Below, piece by piece: positions 7,475 through 16,188 of a stretch of 23,750 nt of DNA (the first letter of the stretch is position 1; every line of letters begins with the position of its first letter). The notes below the pieces were generated by a model. The model worked only from the letters and a program-made list of their open reading frames with translations, had not been told where the DNA came from and made no database searches. The translations under genes and the position numbers were made by a program. The stretch lies in IMG/VR virus record IMGVR_UViG_3300027985_000682, positions 1-23,750 of that record. The stretch is one strand, 5' to 3'. Origin of the DNA: a virus.

Positions 7475-7825
7475 CTATGATCCAGGTACTAAAATGGACT
7501 GGTACATTTTAGCTTTTCCGTTCAGAACTGTGGTTTCGACACCAGATAGATTTGTTGTTTTGATCTCGTACCAGTACGATCCTTCGGCCAAGGCATCTGT
7601 ATCGGTGTCATCTATAGATACTGTAAATATGCCATTGAGGCCATCGTCAATAGATATTCCACTTCCGACTGTTTTGGAGATCAGGGTGACATCATCCTTC
7701 TGAAGCCGGAGAGCAAATTCAATAGACCATCCGGTAATGTTTATGGCAACTTCATTAACGTCCTTTAGTGTAACCTGAAGAAATTTATCATTACCGGTGA
7801 ACATAGTAAAGTTGTAAGCTGTCAT
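7475..7825 (-). CDS. BppU N-terminal-like Ig-fold structural protein (116 aa)
   Basis: A 116-residue all-beta protein. The order of features (GNDKFLQVTLKDVNEVAINITGWSIEFALR, then DGLNGIFTVSIDDTDTDALAEGSYWYEIK, then VETTVLNGKAKMYQSIL) resembles the N-terminal domain of the lactococcal baseplate protein BppU and related tail proteins, which attach receptor-binding parts to the particle. It overlaps the giant fibre gene by ATGA, so the two are made together. It may be a fibre connector or assembly partner. Family recall is by pattern only. Confidence 0.55.
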   Translation of the reverse strand: MTAYNFTMFTGNDKFLQVTLKDVNEVAINITGWSIEFALRLQKDDVTLISKTVGSGISIDDGLNGIFTVSIDDTDTDALAEGSYWYEIKTTNLSGVETTVLNGKAKMYQSILVPGS

Positions 7826-10800
7826 ATCCTTACGTTGACCTCCTCAACGGGATCATAGATGCTCTCGATGATGTCCGTTGTTTTGTGTATGGCCACTATA
7901 AATATGTAACCTGGCGGTGCCGCTCCACCAGTGATAACCCCGCCGTGGAAAGTGTCGGGGTCTATGTAGATTGTCCCAATTAGGAATGCAGAGGCTAGTT
8001 CTAGTAGATGCGATCCAAAGCTATCGCTGTCTACATATAGGGTTCCCACTAATGGAGTGACAGGTGTGATTACACTAGAGCCAAAACTGTCAGCGTCCAC
8101 ATATAGTGTACCCGTAAGTGTCGTAATTGGCAAGAGTACGCTGGTTCCGAACCAGTCCGCATCTACATAAACTGTACCCGAGAGAGTAACTGCTCCAGTT
8201 GTGATTGCATTTGACCCAAATGCATCAGTATCAACGTAAAGAGTTCCCACGAGGCCTTGTGGAGCCCCACCCAAATTGATGATATGGCTCCCGAAACTGT
8301 CTGCGTCGACGAAAAGGGTTCCCGTTAATGCCACCGGCTGTGGGGAGACCGTTTGGCTGTAAAAGGTATCGCTGTCCGTAAACAGGGTTCCGGTCAGGGT
8401 TTGAGGGGCTCCAGATTGAGAGACGCTATGAGAACCAAAGCTATCGCTATCTATATAAATGGAACCCGTTAGTGTAATTCCCTGCGGAGAAATTACTGGG
8501 CTGTAGAATGTATCCGTATCGACGTAGATCGAGCCGACTACATTCAGATCGATTTGGTCTACACCAAAGCTGTCGCTATCGACAAACAGAACTCCAGTTA
8601 GGGTGACTGCTTGTGGGGTGACGGTTGGCGAGTAGAAGGTGTCGCTATCTGCGAAGGTTGCAGTCTGAACCAGATTTTGTGGAGCTGATCCAATGTTGAT
8701 AACGTGACTTCCGAAACTGTCGGCGTCGCTGTAAAGTGTTCCGGTAAGGGTTACTGGGCCGGTAGTGATCGTTGGGCTGTAGAATGTATCTGGGTCAACG
8801 AATAACGTACCGGTCAGGTCATAAATCGCATCTATAGAATGAGAATAAAAACTATCTGTGTCGATATAAATCGAGCCGGTCAAATCATAGATTGTATTTA
8901 TTGAGGGGCTGTAAAATACGTCTGTATCTACATAGATGCTACCAGCGAGGTCGTAAATCGCATCCAGTGTATGGGAGTAGAATGTATCCCCGTCCGTGTA
9001 AATAGTTCCGGTTAGAGTTACTGGCTGTGGAGACACCGTTGAGGAATAGAAGGTATCTGCGTCGGAAAAAGTTGCAGTCTGAACTAAATCTTGTGCTCCA
9101 CCGGCTAGGGCAACTACATGGGAGCCAAAAGTATCTGGATTAACATACAAGGTTCCAGTCAGAGTGACTGGGCCAGTTGTGATTGTGTGCGAATAAAAAC
9201 TATCTGGGTCGATATAGATCGATCCGGTAAGATCGTAGACAGTATCGATTAATTGAGAGTAGAAAGTATCCGTGTCTACATATAAAGTTCCCGTAAGGTC
9301 GTAGATTGCGTCGACGGTAGGAGAGTAGAAACTGTCTGGGTCTACGTAAATACTTCCTACCAGGTTCATCCCAATGGCATCAGCACCAAAGGCGTCTGGG
9401 TCTACGTAAATTGACCCAGATAAATTCATAGCTAAGGAGCTGGCACCAAAGCTATCAGCATCTACATACAATGTCCCAGTCAAGTCTTGAGGAGCTGCGG
9501 CCTGGGATACAGTGTGAGCATAGAATGTATCGGTGTCTGTATAAATGCTACCGGTTAGGGTAACTGCTTGTGGGGAAACTGTTGGGCTATAGAATGTATC
9601 TGGATCGATATAAATAGCTCCAGACAAATTCATAGCAATGGACGGGGAGTAAAAAGTATCTCCATCCACGTAAATCGTTCCGGCCATATTCATGGCCAAT
9701 GAGCTGGCACCAAATGTGTCGGCGTCAGTAAATATTGAAGACTGGCTCAGGAACTGTTCAATGTATATTGTGTGCGAGTAGAACGTATCTGCGTCAGTAT
9801 ACTTTGCTGTTTGTGTGAGGTTTTGGTCTGTGCTTAGGGTATATTCACCGTAGAATACGTCACCGTTAAATCCCGCAGAGGGAGCTGGGCCACGATCAGC
9901 GTCAGCAACTACCCATGCCAAAACTCCATTATGGAATTCGCCGGAGATAATATCAGTTGTGATGCCGTCAGCGATTTCTGTGTCTGTTGCCCACGAACCA
10001 CCGGCTGTGGAATATGTCATATATAAGTCGAAGGTCGTATTATCGGCATAAACTACATAAACTGTATCCGTGGCTGGATCGACACCAACAAAAGCATTCG
10101 GGGAAAGACTTGATGCGATGTCAGCTCTCACCGTATTGTCCGAGATAGCACTTGCAGTTTCGGAGCCAACAGAACCATCTGTTACCCGCCTAGCATACAA
10201 CTTGCTATCTGTGCTCTTGTAATAAACCAGCGTGATGATCTCACTGCCGCTTTCGTCGTGATAAACTGGCTTCAGAGCTGGTGCAGTTACAGCAGCGCCG
10301 ACGGATGTGGTAAGTTCTGTTCTTCCAGAAAGGCTATCTCCACTGGATAAATTGCGATAATAGATAGCAGTGCTGTCACCAGAGTATACAATATGGGTGA
10401 GGTCACTTGCTCCGACGCAACACCGAACGCCATTCCAGGCGATACCAGCTTCCACCTCGAGGTTGTTTTCACTACCCCAGGTACCACCAGATGATCTAAT
10501 TTTATAAAATAGTCTATCGTCGGTTGAGGTGTAGGAGTAAAAACAAACTACTGTACCGTCTGATCTGACTGAAATAGCACACGCTTGGTCTACAACGGAA
10601 GAGGGGCTCGCTACGGTTTCGGTAGCGGTGGCGAATTCATCTGGGTTGGTTGGATGCGTCGACACATTGAATTGTCTGTAGCTTACGATAGTTGATCGTT
10701 GCCATGCAATATGCAGTACGTTTCCGACTAACTGCATATCGGCAGCCTCTAGTTCTTTATTTCCTCCTGGCTCCCAGCCATTGACACCCGTTATTAATTC

Positions 10801-12531
10801 TCCATCGTCCTGAGGAACCCACGTCACTCCATCATCCGTAGATTTCAGAACACATGGGATAATTGGGGATGGTAAGTTTCCGTGCTCTACAATTGTGTAG
10901 AGATTTCCATTACCGTCACGGATTGGGCCGATGTTCCCAGGTGTCTCGGCCTGGACACCACCAACAAAGTTTGATTTGTTGGATATTGTTATCGTTGGTG
11001 TGGTGTATGAGCCAGCAAAAACGGTTCCATCGCTCTCGACAACTCTAAATTGATAGGTATCACCAGCGTTATTGGAGCCCCAGACAGGAGAGTAGTTCGA
11101 TGTGTTGAACAGCTTGTGGATTATTACTCCCCACTCTATTTCAGTGTGTTCTGCACCAGAGAACGCAATAGATGCAGTTACTGGAGTGGCATCGTAAGTA
11201 ATACCTTCTCCCGCCCTGAATGTTGCCGACGATCCAGACAACAGATTTGTTGTGGCTGTGCCGTTTGTGAAGTTTGCCTGATATGCAACATCGACAGGGT
11301 ACTGTAAACCTGTTCCAGGAGAGCCGTTTCCGTAACCTTCTGCATGTGCATCATACCAGGTACCAGTGCCTTTTCTATACTGTAGTTTGAACTGCTTGGT
11401 AACTGTTCCCGTGGTTTCGACTTCAAATCTAATACGAAATAGAGTATCTGGCGTGACAGATACGTTGGCATTAAGAGCACCGAGCCAGCCACTATCTGTG
11501 TTTAATCCAGCACTGTCGTCCCTAACTCTAAAATTTGGTTGTGATAATGTTGCTGGAATTGTATAGTCTACGAGTAAGTAGGCGGCATCTACATCTGATT
11601 GGCTTGTGGAGTTTGCGTGGGCTATGTATAACTGAGCCGCATCAACCTTTGCCCATGTATCAAGAATTGACGAAACATCAACACTTGCCCACCCCCAACT
11701 TCCAGGTAATGATAGACCAGTTGAATTCCAACTAGTACCGTCGTGAATATAAAACGTATCGCCAACTGCTGTCTGTCCATAGACATACAGTGTTACGCTA
11801 TTGAGGGTGTCTGTTGGTGGACGTGCAGTATTAGCAAAAGACCAATCACCGATCTCTGCTTTTTTGGTTGCAGTCCATACATAGTCCGTTGGTTGGTTCT
11901 GAGAAGACAACCAGGGAGTTGAGCCTACTCTAGTCCACCCTGTTCTATTATCAGTAAAGCCAGTTGCGTAAAGGGTTTCTGTTGGGTCGTCACCAAATTC
12001 TTGAATAGCTGACTGCATTCTAAGAATTTCACGTGCCTGATATAAGATTTTTTCTAGGCGCTCTCTCCTATCCTCAGCAATTATGAAGTCCATCTCTTGA
12101 TCTTTTTTAAGTTCAATAGATGCCTCAATATCCATCTCGTAATTTGGTAAAGCTGGGCAATCAAGTTCGTCTAGTATATCTTGATCTGTGTGAGCTACTG
12201 GAAAATCAGCACACGAACGAGGACGTGTCTCATAAATACCACATAAATTATCGGGGCGAAGAAAAGGACAGGGTTTCTTTGGTGCAGTTACAGTATCCTC
12301 GATGTAGAAACCTCTTTTTCCACGATCAGGATGGTCAATATAACTGATCTTTGCTAGAATGTCATAACGACCTTCTTTAGACCAGCGCAATATATCATGA
12401 TACGACACATTGATGTTGACATATCTACAGCACCAACCACATTTAGTACAGTTAAATTCGCCCTTGGCGGGCTTATTTACTGTACCTTCGTTAACAGGTA
12501 AATCGCCAAAAGATTTTACTACTTTTGGCAT
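7822..12531 (-). CDS. Giant repeat fibre with N-terminal CxxCxxCC domain (1569 aa)
   Basis: A 1569-residue protein in four parts. Residues ~25-112 are a YkgJ-type metal-binding domain with C28-x2-C31-x2-C34-C35, then C88, C97 and C107 in RPRSC. Residues ~190-340 look like a beta-sandwich (VTLYVYGQT, DAAYLLVDY). Residues ~520-890 look like a beta-propeller of sialidase type, with one clear Asp box (STDDGVTW, 564-571). Residues 904-1535 are 28 repeats of 20-25 residues with the core LTGTLYVDADSFGSH or DTFYSPTV. The end is a short IFIVAIHKTTDI tail. Beta-propeller plus long repeats suggests a fibre that meets glycans on the host. Its place between portal and scaffold would also allow a head fibre. 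I know of no fibre with this N-terminal domain. The start rests on ATG with AGGAA about 12 nt upstream. Confidence 0.75.
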   Translation of the reverse strand: MPKVVKSFGDLPVNEGTVNKPAKGEFNCTKCGWCCRYVNINVSYHDILRWSKEGRYDILAKISYIDHPDRGKRGFYIEDTVTAPKKPCPFLRPDNLCGIYETRPRSCADFPVAHTDQDILDELDCPALPNYEMDIEASIELKKDQEMDFIIAEDRRERLEKILYQAREILRMQSAIQEFGDDPTETLYATGFTDNRTGWTRVGSTPWLSSQNQPTDYVWTATKKAEIGDWSFANTARPPTDTLNSVTLYVYGQTAVGDTFYIHDGTSWNSTGLSLPGSWGWASVDVSSILDTWAKVDAAQLYIAHANSTSQSDVDAAYLLVDYTIPATLSQPNFRVRDDSAGLNTDSGWLGALNANVSVTPDTLFRIRFEVETTGTVTKQFKLQYRKGTGTWYDAHAEGYGNGSPGTGLQYPVDVAYQANFTNGTATTNLLSGSSATFRAGEGITYDATPVTASIAFSGAEHTEIEWGVIIHKLFNTSNYSPVWGSNNAGDTYQFRVVESDGTVFAGSYTTPTITISNKSNFVGGVQAETPGNIGPIRDGNGNLYTIVEHGNLPSPIIPCVLKSTDDGVTWVPQDDGELITGVNGWEPGGNKELEAADMQLVGNVLHIAWQRSTIVSYRQFNVSTHPTNPDEFATATETVASPSSVVDQACAISVRSDGTVVCFYSYTSTDDRLFYKIRSSGGTWGSENNLEVEAGIAWNGVRCCVGASDLTHIVYSGDSTAIYYRNLSSGDSLSGRTELTTSVGAAVTAPALKPVYHDESGSEIITLVYYKSTDSKLYARRVTDGSVGSETASAISDNTVRADIASSLSPNAFVGVDPATDTVYVVYADNTTFDLYMTYSTAGGSWATDTEIADGITTDIISGEFHNGVLAWVVADADRGPAPSAGFNGDVFYGEYTLSTDQNLTQTAKYTDADTFYSHTIYIEQFLSQSSIFTDADTFGASSLAMNMAGTIYVDGDTFYSPSIAMNLSGAIYIDPDTFYSPTVSPQAVTLTGSIYTDTDTFYAHTVSQAAAPQDLTGTLYVDADSFGASSLAMNLSGSIYVDPDAFGADAIGMNLVGSIYVDPDSFYSPTVDAIYDLTGTLYVDTDTFYSQLIDTVYDLTGSIYIDPDSFYSHTITTGPVTLTGTLYVNPDTFGSHVVALAGGAQDLVQTATFSDADTFYSSTVSPQPVTLTGTIYTDGDTFYSHTLDAIYDLAGSIYVDTDVFYSPSINTIYDLTGSIYIDTDSFYSHSIDAIYDLTGTLFVDPDTFYSPTITTGPVTLTGTLYSDADSFGSHVINIGSAPQNLVQTATFADSDTFYSPTVTPQAVTLTGVLFVDSDSFGVDQIDLNVVGSIYVDTDTFYSPVISPQGITLTGSIYIDSDSFGSHSVSQSGAPQTLTGTLFTDSDTFYSQTVSPQPVALTGTLFVDADSFGSHIINLGGAPQGLVGTLYVDTDAFGSNAITTGAVTLSGTVYVDADWFGTSVLLPITTLTGTLYVDADSFGSSVITPVTPLVGTLYVDSDSFGSHLLELASAFLIGTIYIDPDTFHGGVITGGAAPPGYIFIVAIHKTTDIIESIYDPVEEVNVRI
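7925..9822 (-). repeat. 28 tandem protein-coding repeats (DxDxF type)
   Basis: This DNA codes for the 28 repeats of the giant fibre. Two flavours are mixed: D-x-D-[ST]-F-Y-S-x-[TV] and D-x-D-[ST]-F-G-S-H. Linkers are short (AMN, DAIYD) or longer (SPQAVT, GGAPQD). Unit length varies between about 60 and 75 bp. Codons for identical residues differ from unit to unit, so the repeat is far clearer in protein than in DNA. Confidence 0.9.
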
Positions 12532-12623
12532 TTACGAAGAGTTTCCTGTTGTGTATATGCTGTTCACTTAGATATTCTCTCTTTTGTGTCAGAAAGTGTC
12601 CCGTCTCGTAAGTAATCTAAGAA

Positions 12624-12644
12624 AGGGAGGCTATTAGCCTCCCT
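12624..12644 (-). terminator. Intrinsic terminator upstream of the fibre gene
   Basis: AGGGAGGCT (12624-12632) and AGCCTCCCT (12636-12644) form a 9-bp stem with a 3-nt loop. On the minus strand this is followed by TTTCTTAG. It sits 2 nt after the stop of the upstream gene. The gap 12532-12623 has only a weak promoter candidate (GGGACA, 17 bp, GAGAAT), so read-through may drive the fibre. Confidence 0.75.
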
Positions 12645-12646
12645 GC

Positions 12647-13075
12647 TTAGAGCTCAGTTACCTCGAGGGTCTCAAGATATAGAACCAGCCCACCCTCCCA
12701 GGCAATTTTATCCACCCGAACCTTCGTGGGTACGATTACTTTGTCAGCCGGTGGTACTGGATCGATACGCGAGCAATATTTGTACTTCAGCCAGTATTGT
12801 TGTCCAGGCAGGCCAACGAGTTCTGGGTGCAGAAGCGGATCACCTCTCAGATCAAAGATTTGGACATAGGCTATTTTGCCATTGCTGTCGAACGACAGAT
12901 AATGCTTAAGTTCAACCTGTTTCAGGGTCTCTGGTTTCCAGTACCATGCCCTTATACCAGGAGTAAGCATTAGGTGATTTCCATTCCTGTCATGTGCCTG
13001 GGCGGCTGGTTTGCCATCCTGGTACATGGGAACAGGAGTTGGGTTCATGATTTCGATTTCTTGCTTTTCAGCCAT
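12647..13075 (-). CDS. Hypothetical protein (142 aa)
   Basis: I prefer ATG 13075-13073 (MAEKQEIEIMNPTP); a GTG at 13084 is also possible, but it would lie only 3-4 nt after the AAAAGGA ribosome site. The protein has an N-terminal Pro-rich stretch, then strands and turns with PGIRAWYWKPETLKQVELKHYLSFDS and YLETLEVTEL. I do not recognise a family. The gene overlaps or abuts the MptE-like gene upstream and is followed at once by a terminator, so it ends a transcription unit in the accessory structural block. A minor virion protein is possible but unsupported. Confidence 0.6.
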   Translation of the reverse strand: MAEKQEIEIMNPTPVPMYQDGKPAAQAHDRNGNHLMLTPGIRAWYWKPETLKQVELKHYLSFDSNGKIAYVQIFDLRGDPLLHPELVGLPGQQYWLKYKYCSRIDPVPPADKVIVPTKVRVDKIAWEGGLVLYLETLEVTEL

Positions 13076-13076
13076 T

Positions 13077-13898
13077 TTAGTCACGTATCCTTTTTAGTTC
13101 ATCTGGTGAAATTTTCTCTCCGTCGCATATCCTCACGAGGCGGTCGCTGAAGGTTTCGATAGCGGCATACTGATGTGTCAGGAGGTACAGCCTGTTTACT
13201 TCAGCAGATAGCATATTAACCATCTCGGGGTCTACATTCGCCTCAAGGTGTCCCGTAGCTCGGTTTACCTTGGATAGAAATTCAATTTTGAGGTTCTTGT
13301 AGATGTCTCTGTAGCCTTCTAGCTGTTGCCTGCCGATCATTTGTGCATTCTCGTAACCGTACAGAGCGCCTTTTAAGAGTTTGCTTTTTCCGTGTATCCA
13401 CACACGGACACCTCTCTCACGCGCAACACCCAACCAGTGTTCCACTCCAGGCTTCTGGTATGACCATTCCGTATTTGAAGGTAGATCAAACCCATAAAGC
13501 TCTATGAAGTCATACTCCTCGATAGCGAGTGCCAGCATGTAAGCGAATGTCGCAGTGGAATAAAGAACATTTTCCCCGTCATGCTGGATAATGTCTGTTT
13601 CGATGATCTCGAGCGGGTAAGCCTCACTATTATGGACTTCTGGATAGGCTTCCAACATCATCACCCTATATGGATGCTTGGTTGTTGTTAGCCATGTCCA
13701 GTAGTCATAATCTGGATTTGGGTCATACAGTGGATGCTTGAGAAAGCTCGGTGGATGCATTTCAAAAAGTCGCGTTAGATTGTTAAAGTGCATACCACTA
13801 GCCACTGTAGTGTTGAGCGACCACTGTTCATCACAGCGGGTTTTATTGTAGCCTTCTAGGGTGTTTGGGGCTTTTCCAACCAAACAAACCGATTTCAT
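13077..13898 (-). CDS. Rossmann-like protein resembling MptE/DUF115 family (273 aa)
   Basis: A 273-residue protein. It opens with a beta strand and glycine turn (SVCLVGKAPNTL), then 'EQWSLNTT', 'RLFEMHPP', a 'YSTATFAYMLALAIEEYDFIELYGFDL' core, and 'EHWLGVARERGVRVWIHGKSKLLKG'. This pattern occurs in phage proteins related to the MptE-like/DUF115 Rossmann group (6-hydroxymethylpterin diphosphokinase-like and glycan-related relatives). The C-terminal ~90 residues are a helical, coiled-coil-like extension. The reaction is unknown; the group includes phosphotransfer and glycan-modifying enzymes, so virion or host glycan modification is one option. It lies between portal-linked genes and the fibre. 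The start at 13898 has GAGGAGG about 5 nt upstream. Confidence 0.55.
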   Translation of the reverse strand: MKSVCLVGKAPNTLEGYNKTRCDEQWSLNTTVASGMHFNNLTRLFEMHPPSFLKHPLYDPNPDYDYWTWLTTTKHPYRVMMLEAYPEVHNSEAYPLEIIETDIIQHDGENVLYSTATFAYMLALAIEEYDFIELYGFDLPSNTEWSYQKPGVEHWLGVARERGVRVWIHGKSKLLKGALYGYENAQMIGRQQLEGYRDIYKNLKIEFLSKVNRATGHLEANVDPEMVNMLSAEVNRLYLLTHQYAAIETFSDRLVRICDGEKISPDELKRIRD

Positions 13899-13916
13899 TT
13901 GCGCCTCCTCGGTTTG

Positions 13917-14324
13917 TTACAGTGTGAAAAGACCAGACGCATCAACTGTGAAGTTGATGTCCCCAGAGTTTGGAGTTACAGGCAATCCAGTGATACCAGT
14001 ATCCAGCCAGGCCACCAAGCGTGAAGTGGAGCCAGCTCCTGTATCGATAATGATGATGATAGCTTCACTCTCGTCGCCGGTCACACCAGTCCATGTCCAG
14101 TTATCACAATCGAAGGTTCCGTTTGTGACACTTTTCGTGGTCAGAGCTGGTGATGTAGCAACGATAGCGCCAGCAACGAGGTCATCCAGGAACTCGTTAG
14201 CCGCATCATATGGATCGTCCGTAACGTCAAACAGGATTGCTTTCACGGTACCGGCCATCAGGTCAGTGTTCGTCAGCGCGTCAAGCAATGCCTCTTTGTA
14301 CTTAGGGTAAATAGCGTTAGCCAT
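13917..14324 (-). CDS. Phage structural protein of the MANAIY family (135 aa)
   Basis: A 135-residue protein. Its opening MANAIYPKYKEALLDAL, the middle VKAILFDVTDDPYDAANEFLDDL, then AGAIVATSPALTTKSVTNGTFDCDNWTW and the ending LPVTPNSGDINFTVDASGLFTL are a pattern I recognise from many tailed-phage genomes, usually annotated as hypothetical or structural. It is mostly beta and resembles a small decoration or fibre-associated protein. The stop of the portal gene overlaps its start by 8 nt, and GGAG precedes the ATG. It is probably part of the virion, but no function has been shown that I can name. Confidence 0.65.
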   Translation of the reverse strand: MANAIYPKYKEALLDALTNTDLMAGTVKAILFDVTDDPYDAANEFLDDLVAGAIVATSPALTTKSVTNGTFDCDNWTWTGVTGDESEAIIIIIDTGAGSTSRLVAWLDTGITGLPVTPNSGDINFTVDASGLFTL

Positions 14325-15858
14325 TATTACTCTCCTTTAGATCAGGACGTTTGTCCTCTTTCTCCTTAATGCGGTTGTTTTCGTTATCGCCGTCTTGCGT
14401 CGACGAATTCTCCAACAGCATCTCGGAGACCATCGCTAAAATTTTTGTTACTTCCGCAGGGCCGCGGCCAAGAATTCTCTGGGCCGTCTCCAGCGAAATT
14501 GTTTTGGGTTCTGTGGACATCAGTTTTACAACCTCGTCCACGATTGCCTGGTGATCCCTAGGCATAATTGGATCAAATACTGGAACGATGCGACCAGAGA
14601 GTATGCTATCTACAGCCCTTACAGGTACATCAGTAAAGCCTTTTTGCTTCAGCATCAATCCAATAATTTTTATCAAACGTCTGATGCCGGTTCTCATGTA
14701 GTTCCGGCTTCGCCTCACCGCTTTGATAAGTGGCCACATGCGGAGCTCAAGTGTAATACCTGATCTTTGTCCGCCGCCGTCATCTTTTCCGAAAGCAATA
14801 GGAGGCGCCTCGGCAGATGTCTCCACCCAGGAGTAAATGAGCCTCATAAAATCAAGTGTGCCAGACTGCACGGTGTTCTTGATCTCTAAAGCTCCCACCT
14901 CGGGAGTATATCCACCAATCGATTTGCCCAAGTCCCACATAGCGCCAGGCCCAAGAGGGAAGTTCTCCGAATTGAAGCCTCGAGGCATATTGATGCCCCA
15001 CATGATCGGGTTTGATCCATAGTTCACAGCCTCAGAGATGTCGGCCATACGAGCATTGAATTCATCCTGGACGGGAATAAGCTCGCCTGCCAGACTATCT
15101 CCAAGGGGACTGCTCGATCTGTATCGCGGTATATAGGATGAGGGGATGATCCCAAAGGTGTTGGCCCCAACTATTCTTGGATCGTCTTCGTCGTTGTAGA
15201 ATATCTTGTAGTCTCTGGCAGTCCACACTTCTGTCCTAACTAACCTTTCGGTAGTTGTAAAGTTGTATTTCAGTTGGGCTTGGTCGGGAGATACATTGGA
15301 GACGATTACGGTTTTCAGGAGTTCGTTTGGGTTCTCGGGATCAAATACAGGGAAAAAGCTATTACGGGTTATTCTTTGTATGCGAATTCGCTCGTGCGGT
15401 TCTTTCGCGTTCGGTGTTAATGTGCCTGAGGAATAAACTATACCAGCTCTGAGGGCTCCGCCACCGTAGACATTTCTATCAAGCTCGGTTTCCCACAAGG
15501 TCGAGGACATATCATTGGCCTCGAAAATTTGCAGCAGAAGCTCGATTGCCTTACGGTCGGCGTCTGTCTCCTCTAGTCCGTCACGAACTGCGAACTGGAT
15601 TGGGGTACCGTCATGTTCCCCGAACATCGCGTCGGTATGCGTGTGACACATGACCTTAACGATATTCATACCAACAGGGAACATAAGAGGTGGCTCCTCA
15701 CCAGTTTCATACTCTCCTGGCACAGTCTCCTTGAAGACTTGGCCGGAGTAGTAATAATGCATCTGGTTAAGAGCCATGAGCATCGCATCCCAACCGTCTT
15801 GGGTCATGCGATCTGGTTGTGCACCACCGAGGTCAGACCATTCTGGAAAGCTAAACAT
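14317..15858 (-). CDS. Portal protein
   Basis: About 513 residues from ATG 15858 (MFSFPEWSD) or 523 from ATG 15888; the longer form starts inside a strong hairpin, and neither has a clear SD. The sequence fits the SPP1 gp6-like portal class: an N-terminal wing (GMNIVKVMCHTHTDAMFGEH), then PHERIRIQRITRNSFFPVFDPENP, a clip region with IPVQDEFNARMADISEAVNYGSNPIMWG, an alpha-rich crown (RSRNYMRTGIRRLIKIIGLMLKQ), and a charged disordered C-terminus (NENNRIKEKEDKRPDLKES). It forms the dodecameric DNA entry ring at one capsid vertex and docks TerL. Position upstream of scaffold and capsid agrees, though about ten genes separate them here. Confidence 0.85.
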   Translation of the reverse strand: MFSFPEWSDLGGAQPDRMTQDGWDAMLMALNQMHYYYSGQVFKETVPGEYETGEEPPLMFPVGMNIVKVMCHTHTDAMFGEHDGTPIQFAVRDGLEETDADRKAIELLLQIFEANDMSSTLWETELDRNVYGGGALRAGIVYSSGTLTPNAKEPHERIRIQRITRNSFFPVFDPENPNELLKTVIVSNVSPDQAQLKYNFTTTERLVRTEVWTARDYKIFYNDEDDPRIVGANTFGIIPSSYIPRYRSSSPLGDSLAGELIPVQDEFNARMADISEAVNYGSNPIMWGINMPRGFNSENFPLGPGAMWDLGKSIGGYTPEVGALEIKNTVQSGTLDFMRLIYSWVETSAEAPPIAFGKDDGGGQRSGITLELRMWPLIKAVRRSRNYMRTGIRRLIKIIGLMLKQKGFTDVPVRAVDSILSGRIVPVFDPIMPRDHQAIVDEVVKLMSTEPKTISLETAQRILGRGPAEVTKILAMVSEMLLENSSTQDGDNENNRIKEKEDKRPDLKESNNG

Positions 15859-15866
15859 AATAAAAG

Positions 15867-15894
15867 CAGGCGATGGATTGATTTCCATCGCCTG
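15867..15894 (-). promoter_or_regulatory. 11-bp hairpin at the portal start (terminator or translational control)
   Basis: CAGGCGATGGA (15867-15877) pairs perfectly with 15884-15894 around a 6-nt loop. On the minus strand it is followed by CTTTTATT, so it looks like an intrinsic terminator. It also contains the upstream candidate start ATG of the portal (15888-15886) and ends 8 nt before the second candidate (15858), so it could instead regulate portal translation. Confidence 0.65.
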
Positions 15895-15899
15895 TGCGG

Positions 15900-16172
15900 T
15901 TAGAACTTATCCCTTTTTATGTATTTGGCTCCACCTCGGGTTTTTCCGTGGTGCTCCCCGTATTTGGGCAGGCCGTCATGAATAACGATCCTGGTGAAGC
16001 ACTTTTGAGTTCGGAGAGCTCGGATGAGGTTTACTTCTTCTGCATGGAGCTCATGTTTTTCCTCTGGTTTTTCTTCTTCCATCTTGAGGTCGAGGATTTC
16101 CCCGTACTCTACCAGCTCGCGTATATCCTCGATGAGTTCCCACTCATCCTTACTCATGGATAATCTTATCAT
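15900..16172 (-). CDS. Hypothetical charged protein (90 aa)
   Basis: I chose ATG 16172-16170 (MIRLSMSKDEWELIEDI) because GAGGTG lies 6 nt before it and the upstream gene stops at 16189; a longer reading to 16250 would overlap that gene and lacks a ribosome site. The first half is acidic and helical (ELIEDIRELVEYGEILDLKMEEEKPEEK). The second is basic with Gly and His (HDGLPKYGEHHGKTRGGAKYIKRDKF). The C-terminal H/K/R-rich end could bind nucleic acid. I do not recognise a family. It lies between the zinc ribbon gene and the portal. Confidence 0.65.
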   Translation of the reverse strand: MIRLSMSKDEWELIEDIRELVEYGEILDLKMEEEKPEEKHELHAEEVNLIRALRTQKCFTRIVIHDGLPKYGEHHGKTRGGAKYIKRDKF

Positions 16173-16188
16173 ATTGTTCACCTCATTG

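Noticed and set aside
7925-9822. CRISPR-like array
   Set aside because: Units are in frame throughout a large coding region, vary at third codon positions, and have no constant repeat with unique spacers.
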